64,000 nt of DNA, taken from assembly GCA_963848825.1 (NCBI GenBank), contig CAWKFA010000015.1, positions 1,178,001 to 1,242,000 of the forward strand, written 5' to 3'. A program made the position numbers and the translations under genes. Origin of the DNA: CAVVSQ01 sp963848825. GTDB taxonomy: Bacteria; Planctomycetota; Planctomycetia; Gemmatales; Gemmataceae. Numbering within the stretch: position 1 is the first letter of the stretch; each line of letters begins with the position of its first letter. The notes below the pieces were generated by a model. The model made no database searches, was not told the origin of the DNA, and saw nothing but the letters and a program-made list of their open reading frames with translations. Below are positions 9,751-18,223 of the stretch, piece after piece.

Positions 9751-10948
9751 GTGGCGCGAACCATTTTGGCTTTCAACGGGGACCTCGAATCGGGCCTGGC
9801 CTTGCACTGGCTGGTGCATGAGCGGGGCTACGACGTCGTAACGCTGTCGATCAATCTCGGCCAGGAGGTGTATCTGGAGCCGCTGGGGGAACTCGCCCTG
9901 GAGCTCGGCGCCAGCTCGGCACAGGTCATCGATCGGCGCGAGATGTTTCTGCACGACTTCGCGTTGCCGGTCTTGCAAGCGGACGCGGTCTATCAGCGGA
10001 GTTGTTTTCTAGGTTCCGCGCTGGCCCGCTACCTGATTGCGCAGGAACTGGTCCGCGTCGCGCGTGAGGAACGCTGCGAAACGGTCGCCCATGGCTCGTC
10101 GAGCAAGGGCAACGATCAGGTTCGCCTGGAGACCGCCATCGCGGCCCAACACCCCCATCTCAAGGTGCTGGCGCCGGTGCGGCGAATGGAACCTCAAAAC
10201 CATGGAGGACAAGCTGAACTATGCGCGTCGGCGCCGCTTGCCGATCGAGGAACCCAAGGCCACTCCCGTCACGGTTGATCGCAATCTCTGGGGAGTCAGC
10301 CTTTATATCCACGGCCTTGCCGACTCCTGGGAGCAGCCGCCGGCCGACGCCTTCGTGCTGACCCGCTCGGCGGAAGACGCGCCGGCCGAGCCCGCGTTCC
10401 TTACGCTGGGCTTCGAGGCTGGCGTACCGCGCACGCTCAACGGCACTTCAATGGATCTGCTGAAGCTGGTGCGCGAGTTGAATCGACTGGGAGGCGAGCA
10501 TGGCGTCGGCCGGACGGACGTCGTCGAAGATCGTTTGTTCGGCATCAAAAGCCGGGAATTCTATGAAGTGCCGGTGCCGACCATCCTGATGGCCGCGCAC
10601 CGTGATTTGCAGAGCGTGGTGCATAGCCGTGAAATGATTCAGGTCCGCGAATCCATCAGCCAGCGCTATGCGGAGCTGGTTTACATGGGCCGCTGGTTTC
10701 ACGATGCGCGACGGGCCCTGCAAACCTTTTTCGAAGAGACGCAGAAACATGTCACTGGCGAGGTGCGTCTCAAACTCTACAAGGGCTCGGTCACCGTACT
10801 TGGCCGGCGCAGCCCGCATACTCTTTACGATAGCCGGCTGGCCAATCAGACTAACCTCGAGCTTTTCGACAGCCAGACGGCGAAGGGCTTCACGTCTCTA
10901 TGGACGCTCGCCGCCAGGTTGGCCGCGGAACAGCACGGCGAGCCTTAA
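9751..10948 (+). CDS. argG: Argininosuccinate synthase-like protein, degenerate PP-loop, frameshifted
   Basis: About 399 residues. Argininosuccinate synthase joins citrulline and aspartate with ATP in arginine synthesis. Family features: 'SCFLGSALARYLIAQELV', 'AHGSSSKGNDQVRLE', 'VREWNLKTMEDKLNYARRR', 'LNRLGGEHGVGRTDVVEDRL' and 'GIKSREFYEVP'. The first loop, which is normally A-[YF]-S-G-G-L-D-T-S, reads AFNGDLESG here, so the conserved Ser, second Gly and Asp are all changed. Either the enzyme binds ATP differently or this is a paralogue with another job. The start is a GTG at 9751. One frameshift lies near 10180. Confidence 0.8.
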
Positions 10949-10949
10949 A

Positions 10950-12074
10950 TCATCCTGGACGCTGGTCCGCGCGTGGGTGAGCGCCAGTGCGCTCGACCCA
11001 CGCTACCATCAGCCCATCACTTGATAGAAAATGGCGCCAGCGCGGGCCCAGCCACTCGACCATCTGGGGCCACATGCGGATGGCCGTCCCCGTATCATGG
11101 CGGCCGTAAGGTTCGTAGGCCACCCCCACGGCGATTCCCCGGCATTTGGCCATGTAAAGAAAACTCTCAACCTGGGCGTCGATGTTGAACTGGTCTTTAC
11201 CGCCATAGCCCACGAACATCGCGAGCTCGCCGTTTTGGAGATTGGTGTTGACCATCAGCTCGATGGGGTTCTGGCGGGCTACTTCTTGCAGCGCGTCCTG
11301 GTCAAAGCCAAACAGCGGGTCGATAAGTTGCCCGATGCGTACCTTGACGACCCCGCCGTAGAACCTGGCGATGGGTTCGCGGCGGTCCTCGAGCTTGTTG
11401 CGCCAGCCCCAAGAGCGCGGGTCGAAGTTCGCGAAATAGTTGCCGTTGGTGTCAACCCAGCGGAGGTTCAGCGGAGGATGCAGCCCGGCGGCGACGCCGA
11501 ACGCGTTGCGGTGGCGCATGCCAAGATTGAAGGCGGCGAAACCGCCCATGGAGACCCCCACCAGCGCGTGGGCCTCGCGCTCCGAACGAATGGGATAGTG
11601 GCTACACACGAAGTCCCACACATCCTGCAGAACCATATCCTCGAAGTTGCCGACATTGCTGTTGATGAAGAAACTGCCCGGTTGCAGATAACTGGGTTGG
11701 CCGGTGATGCTGCCATCGGGCACCGCGATAATGAGCGGTGGCAGGGTACCCCTGGTGATCTCATCATCGATCATGGGCGCCAGGCGCAGCAAAAGTTGCT
11801 CATCCTCGCCGAATCCGTGTAAGAAAAAAACAATGGGATATTCGCAATTGGGATCGAAATCGGGCGGCAAGTAAACATACAGATCGCGCTTTTGGTGCAG
11901 GGCGCGCGACCAGATGCGATTGTCTTGCCCATGATTGGCGGTGTGATCGACAACCTTGCCCTTGATCCTGCGGTTGACAGCGGCGAGTTCACCACTGTTA
12001 AGCAAGGCAGCCTGGGCATTCGTGGTCGCGAGGCCCAGGATTAGCAAAAGCCCCATTCCCGTCAATGTTCTCAC
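10950..12074 (-). CDS. Secreted esterase (esterase D / pfam00756 type)
   Basis: Protein of 374 residues with a signal peptide (MGLLLILGLATTNAQA). An alpha/beta-hydrolase domain follows: strand 'PIVFFLHGFGEDEQLL' (oxyanion region), nucleophile elbow GVSMGG in 'HALVGVSMGGFAAFNLGMRH', and a C-terminal His in 'EPYGRHDTGTAIRMWPQMVEWL'. The 'LYVYLPPDFDP' start is characteristic of the esterase-D or feruloyl-esterase-like group, which hydrolyses ester bonds of carbohydrates or acyl thioesters. The substrate is unknown. It is convergent with argG, whose stop is only two bases away, so the two transcripts must overlap. Confidence 0.8.
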   Translation of the reverse strand: MRTLTGMGLLLILGLATTNAQAALLNSGELAAVNRRIKGKVVDHTANHGQDNRIWSRALHQKRDLYVYLPPDFDPNCEYPIVFFLHGFGEDEQLLLRLAPMIDDEITRGTLPPLIIAVPDGSITGQPSYLQPGSFFINSNVGNFEDMVLQDVWDFVCSHYPIRSEREAHALVGVSMGGFAAFNLGMRHRNAFGVAAGLHPPLNLRWVDTNGNYFANFDPRSWGWRNKLEDRREPIARFYGGVVKVRIGQLIDPLFGFDQDALQEVARQNPIELMVNTNLQNGELAMFVGYGGKDQFNIDAQVESFLYMAKCRGIAVGVAYEPYGRHDTGTAIRMWPQMVEWLGPRWRHFLSSDGLMVAWVERTGAHPRADQRPG

Positions 12075-12343
12075 AGCCTTCCCCTTTGCGAATGGTGGTG
12101 CGCTGGCCCCTTCGGCACACGGCTAAAGAGGTCGGCTGGGTGTGGCTTGAACTTACCAATTCCCTCCATTTGCTTCGTCTTGTTGGCCCTCGTGGCTGAA
12201 CCATCCCCCCGCACATCCCCTAAAAACCGCATTCCGCGAAGAGAACTTTACTGCGTATTCGGGTTCTGCCAGCATGGCAGCCAGATCGATCCCCCCATAA
12301 ATAAGAAATGGGGTTAATGCGGCAATCTGGCGAAACACAAGAT

Positions 12344-13042
12344 ATGTGGTCCCTGGCGTGTGTTCTGGTGGCGATTTATGCCTTGTTGCGGGCCTGGCTG
12401 GCTTCGGGGCTGACCTGGATGGATTTTGTCATTTTGCGCGGAGCCTTCGTTTACTGCCGGCTCCTGCACCGGTGGTCGGCCAATCGCTCCCGGCCCTTTC
12501 CCCCAGATGGCCCGGCCATCGTCTATTCCAACCACACCTGCAGCGCGGATGCCGCTTTTTTGCTTGCCGCCTGCGACCGCCCGCTCGGCTTCCTCGTGGC
12601 CAGCGAGCACTTCAACGTTCACCCCGTAGCGCATGCCGTGCTCAAGCATCTCCGCTGCGTGGCGGTCATTCGCACCGGGCAACACCCACATGCGCTGCGC
12701 CGCGCGCTGGCACAACTGCAGCAAGGAGCCATGGTTGGGGTATTCCCCGAAGGCAACCTGAGCGGCGTTGGCCTGGGACGGCGCCGAACCGCCAAGCCCG
12801 GCGTGGCCTTCCTGGCGCTCGTATCACGGGCACCCGTTTATCCCGCCTATATCGCGGGCGGACCGCGCACCGATCAACTGCTCAACTCCTGGGTGCTGCC
12901 GACGCGGCAGGCCGTGCACGTCACCTTTGGCGAACCGGTCGACCTGGCCGCTTACTACCATCGTCCGCGCACGCGGGCGCTGATCGAGGAAGTGACCGGA
13001 GTCTTGATGGCGAAGATTGATGAGTTGAGAAAGGGCGCGTAA
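12344..13042 (+). CDS. 1-acyl-sn-glycerol-3-phosphate acyltransferase-like
   Basis: Membrane-associated acyltransferase of the PlsC family, about 232 residues. Block I is NHTCSAD (the H-x4-D catalytic pair), and block III is FPEGNLSG, where the usual FPEGTRS is altered. A hydrophobic N-terminal segment (LACVLVAIYALLRAWLASGL) acts as the anchor. I prefer the ATG at 12344 (MWSLACVL) over the upstream 12308 because the hydrophobic segment then begins directly. The family adds the second acyl chain to lysophosphatidate, but lyso-lipid remodelling is equally possible. It is followed, 137 bp later, by a phosphatase in the same orientation. Confidence 0.8.
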   Translation: MWSLACVLVAIYALLRAWLASGLTWMDFVILRGAFVYCRLLHRWSANRSRPFPPDGPAIVYSNHTCSADAAFLLAACDRPLGFLVASEHFNVHPVAHAVLKHLRCVAVIRTGQHPHALRRALAQLQQGAMVGVFPEGNLSGVGLGRRRTAKPGVAFLALVSRAPVYPAYIAGGPRTDQLLNSWVLPTRQAVHVTFGEPVDLAAYYHRPRTRALIEEVTGVLMAKIDELRKGA

Positions 13043-13178
13043 GGGCGGCAGCCACATCCTTTCATGACGGCCAGGTCCCCTTATTTTGTCCACTTTTCGC
13101 CTTGTGGTTTTGGCGAATTGTTGCCATATAAGTACGGCAAAGAGATCGATTTTCTCGGGCTGCTACGGAGAAGATGCC

Positions 13179-13871
13179 GTGGTTATTTCCAATTTTTGGC
13201 GCTGGACGATGGGCGCTTCGCTGGTTTTGTTCATGGTGCTGGTGCCAACCGTTCACTATCGCCAGACCTATCGTTACGCGAAGCGTTTACGGACCGTCAC
13301 GGAAGGCAAGATGTACCGCAGCGGCTGTTTGACGGCCGAAGGTTTTCGCGACGCGGTTGAGAAATACAAAATAAAAACCATCATCAATCTTCAGGATGAA
13401 GCACCGGACCCCGCGGTGCTCAATCACTATTTCACGCTACGAACGACGCCGGAAAGCGAGATCTGCCGCGAACTGGGGGTCAAGTTCGTCTTCCTGCCAG
13501 TCGAGCTGGTCAATAGCCGCCAGTTTCCCAAAATTCATCCCCCCACGGTCGATGCGTTTTTGAAATTGCTCGACGATCCCAACACCTACCCGGTTTTGAT
13601 TCACTGCAAGGCGGGACTCCATCGCACCGGCGTCCTGGCTGCCCTTTACCGACAAGAATATGAGGGCTGGACGCCCGCCGAGGCTCTGCGGGAGCTCAAA
13701 AACCATGGCTTCGGCGAATATGTCAGCTCTTCCGCCAATCCTTATATCGTGCAATACGTCCTCCAGTATCAGCCCCGATCGAAGAGCGAGCCGAGACCCG
13801 ATAGTCCTTTTCGTGATGCGAATTTTCAGAAGATGCCGGTCGAATCGGCCAGCCAAAGCTCTGACCAGTGA
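13179..13871 (+). CDS. Dual-specificity/tyrosine phosphatase-like membrane protein
   Basis: About 230 residues from a GTG start at 13179, which has GGAG at a good distance; an ATG at 13086 exists but its translation looks non-coding. One N-terminal membrane helix (GASLVLFMVLVPTVHY) is followed by a cysteine phosphatase domain. The P-loop is HCKAGLHRTG (C-x5-R), the upstream general-acid loop is near 'PVELVNSRQFP', and 'MYRSGCLTAEGFRD' is the usual N-terminal strand-helix. Related proteins dephosphorylate phosphotyrosine or phosphoinositides; the substrate here is not evident. A partial palindrome (GGGTCTGACCCC then T-tract) follows the stop and may terminate transcription. Confidence 0.8.
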   Translation: MVISNFWRWTMGASLVLFMVLVPTVHYRQTYRYAKRLRTVTEGKMYRSGCLTAEGFRDAVEKYKIKTIINLQDEAPDPAVLNHYFTLRTTPESEICRELGVKFVFLPVELVNSRQFPKIHPPTVDAFLKLLDDPNTYPVLIHCKAGLHRTGVLAALYRQEYEGWTPAEALRELKNHGFGEYVSSSANPYIVQYVLQYQPRSKSEPRPDSPFRDANFQKMPVESASQSSDQ

Positions 13872-13943
13872 CGCCATGTTCGTAATGCACCCGCATGAGG
13901 CCCGGGTCTGACCCCTTTTTTTACGCACTTAAGGCCATTTGTC

Positions 13944-15032
13944 ATGCTTACGCTCATGGACCGGCAGATGATTGTCAGCTACGTCAAGGCTTACCTCATA
14001 TGCCTGGTAAGCATGATGGGCCTGTTCATCGTCGTCGATTTGTTCACCAATCTCGATAACTTCACGGAAGGCAAAGACAGCCTCAATGAGGTCCTCAACC
14101 ACATTCTCATGTACTATGGCATGAAAACCACGCAGATTTTCGATCGGCTTTGCGAAGCCATCGTCCTGCTGGCCGCCATGTTCACCGTCGCCCTTTTGCA
14201 GCGCAACAATGAGCTCTTGCCGATGCTGTCCGCCGGTGTGTCGACGCGGCGGGTGGTGCGGCCCGTTCTCCTGGCCGCCTTTCTGATGCTGGGTATGTCC
14301 ACGCTGAATCAGGAATTTGTGCTGCCTAACATTGATAGCTACATGGCGGAAAGCCGAGACTTCAAGGGGGACAAGGAGACGGGCGTGCAAGGGGGCTATG
14401 AGACCAACGGCATCCATATTTCGGGGCGTTCGGCCATCAAGAAGGACCTGTCGGTGCAGGGCTTTACCTGCGTCTTTCCGCCGAAGCTAGGCCGTGACAG
14501 CCTTACCCTCTTGCAAGCGAAAGAAGCGCATTACGACCCGGCCAAGAAGGGCTGGCTCCTCACGGAGACCACTCCGCAGGAGATCCATAACTGGACCGGA
14601 ACGGAGCTGTTGGAAAACACCTCGCCCGGCAACTATTTTTTGCGTACCAACGACATCGATTTCGACACGATGATCCGGCCCAAGGTCTGGTACATGTACT
14701 GCTCGACCCTGAACTTGCTGAAGGAACTGGCGAAGGCGCATAGCTCGCAGGTCGCCAGCGTGGCGGTAGTTTTCCATATGCGCCTGACGCGGCCCATTCT
14801 TGGCATGCTGCTGGTGTTCATGGGCCTGTCGATTATTTTGCGCGATCAAAACCGCAACGTCTTCTTCAGCACGGGCCTGTGCCTGGGTCTGTGCGCGGTC
14901 TTTTTCATGTCGGTGTTCTTTTGCAAACACCTGGGCGACAATGAGTTCATCTCCCCCGCCCTCGCCGCCTGGTTTCCCGTAGTTTTGTTCGGCCCCCTGT
15001 CCTTCGTCATGTTCGACGCTGTGCACACGTAA
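13944..15032 (+). CDS. LptF/LptG family permease
   Basis: 362 residues. YjgP/YjgQ-type membrane subunit of the lipopolysaccharide export ABC transporter. The N-terminal helix bundle (LICLVSMMGLFIVVDLFTNL; AIVLLAAMFTVALLQRNNEL) carries the coupling-helix motif 'ELLPMLSAGVSTRRVVRP'. A periplasmic beta-jellyroll follows (about residues 125-250), and then three C-terminal helices with 'MRLTRPILGMLLVFMGLSI'. The order TM1-3, jellyroll, TM4-6 is diagnostic. F and G cannot be separated by eye, and the partner and LptB are not in the window. The start at 13944 gives the family-typical short N-terminus. Confidence 0.85.
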   Translation: MLTLMDRQMIVSYVKAYLICLVSMMGLFIVVDLFTNLDNFTEGKDSLNEVLNHILMYYGMKTTQIFDRLCEAIVLLAAMFTVALLQRNNELLPMLSAGVSTRRVVRPVLLAAFLMLGMSTLNQEFVLPNIDSYMAESRDFKGDKETGVQGGYETNGIHISGRSAIKKDLSVQGFTCVFPPKLGRDSLTLLQAKEAHYDPAKKGWLLTETTPQEIHNWTGTELLENTSPGNYFLRTNDIDFDTMIRPKVWYMYCSTLNLLKELAKAHSSQVASVAVVFHMRLTRPILGMLLVFMGLSIILRDQNRNVFFSTGLCLGLCAVFFMSVFFCKHLGDNEFISPALAAWFPVVLFGPLSFVMFDAVHT

Positions 15033-15035
15033 GAG

Positions 15036-15121
15036 AAAACTCCAGCCCCAAAGCGGCCGCCGTTTGGTGCTGCCAGGTTTCCTCACCGAAGGACACGCCA
15101 CGGTGCACCGAGCCGCAAAGC
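15036..15121 (-). pseudogene. Remnant of RAYT (REP-associated Y1) transposase C-terminus, copy 1
   Basis: On the minus strand the reading SVHRGVSFGEETWQHQTAAA, continuing into LGLE, matches the conserved C-terminal end of REP-associated tyrosine transposases ('...GxPFGxExWxxRTAxxLGLEST'). Nothing of the catalytic HUH domain is left. A second copy at 18058-18180 shares about 80 bp with it. It lies just downstream of the lptF/G stop. It is a relic, not a functional gene. Confidence 0.65.
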
Positions 15122-15141
15122 GGATCTCGAGGAATATCTTG

Positions 15142-15561
15142 ATGTTTGCCAATTACCTCACTCTTGAGGGTAGCGGGGGACAGGAATTAAAGCACCTGGA
15201 ACAGGTGTGGGACGCACTCGACCAGCTAAACGGCAATCACGTTAGCATCCTCATTGTAGCGGAAGGCCCTCCCGAACCACGATCTGACATATCCTGGTCA
15301 GGTAAATCCGTTCACATCGCAGGCGGAAAGAATAACCAATACGTATGTACCGCCTTTCTCAGGGCCGACGGCGCTCCCACATACGCTCGTAATCCGTCCA
15401 TTCCTTACTCAACGAAAGGCGAGATCTGGATACAGAGAGGTGAATTGGAGTCGTGCTACCCGCACCATATTCTGGGATACGACTTGATTCGCGGCGTTGG
15501 GAGACTTTGTGACGTGTGGAGAACTAACGGACAAGATAATATGGGAGGACTTGGAGTCTGA
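15142..15561 (+). CDS. Hypothetical protein, possible immunity-like fold
   Basis: 139 residues from the ATG at 15142, which has GAGGAAT upstream; the reading upstream of it is the reverse strand of the transposase relic. The protein has alternating strands and helices: 'LKHLEQVWDALDQLNGNHVSI' (split across a helix and a strand), 'KSVHIAGGKNNQYVCTAF', 'TKGEIWIQRGEL'. The general layout recalls small immunity proteins of the Imm1 kind. This is a weak, unverified impression and no toxin gene is adjacent. Its position inside a patch of mobile-element relics suggests that it was acquired. Confidence 0.5.
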   Translation: MFANYLTLEGSGGQELKHLEQVWDALDQLNGNHVSILIVAEGPPEPRSDISWSGKSVHIAGGKNNQYVCTAFLRADGAPTYARNPSIPYSTKGEIWIQRGELESCYPHHILGYDLIRGVGRLCDVWRTNGQDNMGGLGV

Positions 15562-15654
15562 CGTTGATTTGTGGAAACCGGTCTAGTTGCGTTGCCTGTC
15601 TCCTTCAACAAAAATCTCACCTGACAACGTTTCTTCCTCGCGGAAGGAAATGAC

Positions 15655-15852
15655 TCAAACCCGCGGCCCTCTTCGATCATGTCGCCGATCGGCTGCCTGC
15701 CGCCGACAGAGATTCTCGATCCGGTTGTCGAAGCCGGCGGCGGCCAGCAGTTGGTTCAGCTTGTGATAAAACGGATGACCGGGCGACTTGGGCAGGTCGG
15801 TGGTAGCCATCCACAGTCCCTGCTGTTCCCGTTTGCATTTTCCCAGGGCCAT
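15655..15852 (-). pseudogene. IS1182-like transposase N-terminus joined to antitoxin C-terminus (relic)
   Basis: The first 45 or so residues (GLWMATTDLPKSPGHPFYHK ... NQLLAAAGFDNRIENLC) match the conserved N-terminus of IS1182/IS5-like planctomycete transposases. The reading then ends abruptly near 15715. Another frame continues as 'IGDMIEEGRGFESF', which matches the C-terminus of the Phd-like antitoxin encoded at 17689-17937 (TIRDMIEEGRRF). The two genes also share the small hairpin TTTCTTCCTC/GAGGAAGAAA-like sequence after the stop. This is therefore a composite scar of a truncated transposase next to a truncated antitoxin copy. A single palindrome arm (15931-15950) is nearby. Confidence 0.6.
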
Positions 15853-15958
15853 CGTGACTCCTGTTTCTTCCGTGCATAGAACACCTGACTGATGGCCGAT
15901 ACTGTACCACAGCTGTCAAGAGTCTTTCGACTTTTTCAACAGGCTGCTAGCCGACAGT

Positions 15959-17290
15959 TTACGTCTCCCTGCGATAACCAAGGAGCTTTTGCGTTAAATC
16001 ACCGCCAAAAAATACCAGTTCTTTGATAGCTTGATCGATATCGGCATTCCGAATTTTCAACGGAACCTCCTCCCCTCGCTCGGCGGCAAATAACGCCGCC
16101 TTACGTAGAAGTTCGGCGATGAAAGCCGGGCTGGCGCCGTCTGTCTGGGCTATCCAGCGGTCCAAATCGACCCATTGCAAATCCAAAAGCCGGCCGTAGA
16201 GTTCAAAAAGGCAGCCGTCGGCAATCGGCATTGGGGAGCGGAAACTCAATGGCCTGGTCAACGCGACCGGGCCGGGCTGCTAAAGCTGGTTCCAATATTT
16301 CCGGTCGGTTGGTGGTGAGAATGAAGATGCAATCGGTCTTGTCGCCAAGCCCATCCATTTCGTCCATGAGTTCACACAGAAAGACTGGTTGTTTATTGGT
16401 TGACCTGTCTTCTGCAATCAGGTCAACATCCTCCACCACTACAATACTGGGGGCCAACAGACGGGCGATTTCACATGACTCGCGGATGGTTCCAAGCTGT
16501 TTGCCAGTAAGCAGAATAATGGTATGATTCTTGCAAGCTTGCGCAGGGTAGCGCACAACGAGAGTTTTTCCGGTCCCAGGTGGGCCATGAAAGAGCACAC
16601 CGTGGCGACTTGCCCAACCGGACCGGCGTAATTTTTCCGCATGTTGCAAGTTACCCAAAACGTTTCGTTCCAACACTTGCATCAGGTTCTCGGGAAGAAC
16701 TATGGAGTCTCGCGCAACTGGAGCCCAAGAATGAAACCGGATGCGTACACCTTCATCAAAAATCCGTTCCTTCTCCAAAGTGAGACATTTGCCCTTGAAA
16801 ACGCTATAGCTCTTGGCTTCAGCTAGGAGTTGGTGAAAGGCATTCTGGGTGAGTTCGCGGTCGCGCCCATCAATTCTAATTTTGGTGGCTTGCGCATCAC
16901 GGAATCACCTTTTTGGATCATGATGACAATGGGTTGCTCTTGGAATTTCAGAAGATATATTCCGCGAGTAACGCAGGCGAGCGTCTCGTTGGTATTAACG
17001 GCGGCATGTTCTCGTTCCACGGGTGCAACCGATTCCGGGATGCTCAAAAAATGAGCCAGACTCTTCTCGAATGCATATTGGGCCAATGTATATCCGAACA
17101 CTTCCGAGGATTGCCCCGCCTGTTCCGTCCATTTGTCCAGAACGAGTTGGAGATTCACCTGCTCGAGAGGCTGGACATCATGACTGATGATATGGGTCTC
17201 CAAACAGTTGTGACCCATGTGTCTCTTGATTCGTGCCTGGACATTATTCCTGCCCGCTACAAGCTTAAAACGTCGAAATCTCCAGCCCAT
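15959..17290 (-). CDS. AAA+ ATPase (CDC48/FtsH-like module), frameshifted
   Basis: About 440 residues when joined. The N-terminal 150 residues form a distinct domain (KRHMGHNCLETHIISHDVQP ... GIYLLKFQEQPIVIMIQKGD). The ATPase module has Walker A GPPGTGKT, Walker B IVVVEDVDL, sensor 1 ILTTNRPE and the arginine-finger region LAARPGRVDQAIEFPLP, ending with a helical lid. AAA+ proteins of this subtype unfold or remodel proteins as hexamers. No protease domain is fused, and no partner is recognised. The frames change near 16870 and near 16235. It lies among mobile-element relics, so horizontal gain is plausible. The start at 17290 has no clear ribosome binding site. Confidence 0.8.
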
Positions 17291-17342
17291 AATCTACTCG
17301 GAGAAATAATGTGGGACTGCGTCCTCTGATTGAAAGCAATGT

Positions 17343-17530
17343 CAATTGTAACCGCCGTCTTTGCCGAATGCGAGTCCTGCGTGCTCTGGGCCTTCAAGTC
17401 CGCGACGCGACGGATATTCGGCAACCCGACTCCCTGGCCGGTCTAACACGCAACCGGCAGTGCGTCGCCGGTAAGCATCTTGACAGGGACGCCAAGATCG
17501 TGAAGTGCGGGCAAATCGGGCCATGCGACG
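17343..17530 (-). pseudogene. Fragment of a plasma-membrane H+-type P-type ATPase
   Basis: On the minus strand one frame reads LHDLGVPVKMLTGDALPVAC, then a stop codon, then GVGLPNIRRVADLKAQ. This matches the P/N-domain junction of PMA-type proton pumps, where LGVPVKMLTGDALPVA(T/R)EI is followed by GVGLPNIRRVADLKA. Only about 60 residues remain, with an in-frame stop and no flanking continuation. It is an internal piece of a roughly 800-residue pump, left by deletion or recombination. The surrounding 17531-17688 and 17291-17342 contain nothing else recognisable. Confidence 0.7.
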
Positions 17531-17688
17531 GTTACTTCACGTAGAACCTACAACGGAAACTGCGATTCCGGCTCCGTCCGTGTGGCTATGCTTCTTGAAA
17601 AACCCGGAAATCCCTGCAAACCCTAGGGTTCGGTCTTTTGCGGAACAGCGGTTACACCCCAACTTTTCTTCCTCGTGGAAGGAAATGG

Positions 17689-17937
17689 CTAAAACCTGCG
17701 GCCTTCTTCGATCATGTCGCGGATCGTCTGCTTGCCGGTGGTTCGTTTTTGACGATCCCGATAGGCGAGCATGTCCTCGACAACCTGGCGCACATCCGGC
17801 GTCACCTTTTCAGGTGGCTGCGTGAGGAGGGCGACGGGTTTGCCGCGTCTGGTGATGAGGATCTTTTCCCCGTGTGCCACTCGCTCAAGAAGGTCGGGCA
17901 GGTGCGTCTTGGCCTGGTAGGAGCCGACTGATGTCAT
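17689..17937 (-). CDS. Phd/YefM-family antitoxin, orphan
   Basis: 82 residues starting at 17937 (MTSVGSYQAKTHLPDLLERV). The N-terminal DNA-binding fold is typical: 'AKTHLPDLLERVAHGEKILI' and 'RRGKPVALLTQP'. The C-terminal half is the toxin-binding region (QTIRDMIEEGRRF). Phd antitoxins neutralise a co-transcribed toxin (PIN, RelE or Doc) and repress their own promoter. No toxin ORF follows on the minus strand: the next 150 bp hold a small hairpin and the P-type ATPase fragment. It is therefore an orphan, or its toxin has been deleted. A truncated second copy of its end sits at about 15655-15715. Confidence 0.8.
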   Translation of the reverse strand: MTSVGSYQAKTHLPDLLERVAHGEKILITRRGKPVALLTQPPEKVTPDVRQVVEDMLAYRDRQKRTTGKQTIRDMIEEGRRF

Positions 17938-17956
17938 AAAGGGACTCCGGGGAACT

Positions 17957-17977
17957 GGTCTACTCAACTAGTCTACC
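17957..17977 (-). promoter_or_regulatory. Candidate operator: direct repeat upstream of antitoxin
   Basis: The motif GTCTAC occurs at 17958 and again at 17971, 13 bp apart, ending about 20 bp before the antitoxin start. Phd-type antitoxins bind repeated short sites at their own promoters, so this could be the autoregulatory site. Proposed only from position and repetition. Confidence 0.35.
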
Positions 17978-18057
17978 TGAGTTCGCGTTATTCAGGCAAA
18001 TCGGATTGCATCAGTAGCCATTTGAAAAATCAAAAGGGCTCCGGTTAGATTTCTGTA

Positions 18058-18180
18058 CCCGGCTTGCAGGCCGGCCCGGAGCAGGGCGATTCCAGCCCCA
18101 AAGCGGTTGCCGTCCGTTGCTGCCAGGTTTCCTCACCGAAGGGCACGCCATGGTGCACCGACGCCGCAAAGCGTCGCTTC
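18058..18180 (-). pseudogene. Remnant of RAYT (REP-associated Y1) transposase C-terminus, copy 2
   Basis: The minus-strand frame reads RRFAASVHHGVPFGEETWQQ, then RTATALGLESPCSG and a stop near 18058. This is the conserved C-terminal tail of RAYT transposases. It shares about 80 bp with the relic at 15036-15121, so the two copies bracket a patch of about 3 kb in the same orientation. No HUH/Y1 catalytic domain is found upstream at 18181-18360. Confidence 0.7.
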
Positions 18181-18223
18181 GGTCTCAGCCTCTCATCAAG
18201 ATTGACCCGAAGCGCGTTATACC

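Noticed and set aside
17530..17688. Toxin partner for the Phd-like antitoxin
   Set aside because: No ORF with PIN, RelE or Doc motifs on the minus strand; only a hairpin and the P-type ATPase fragment.
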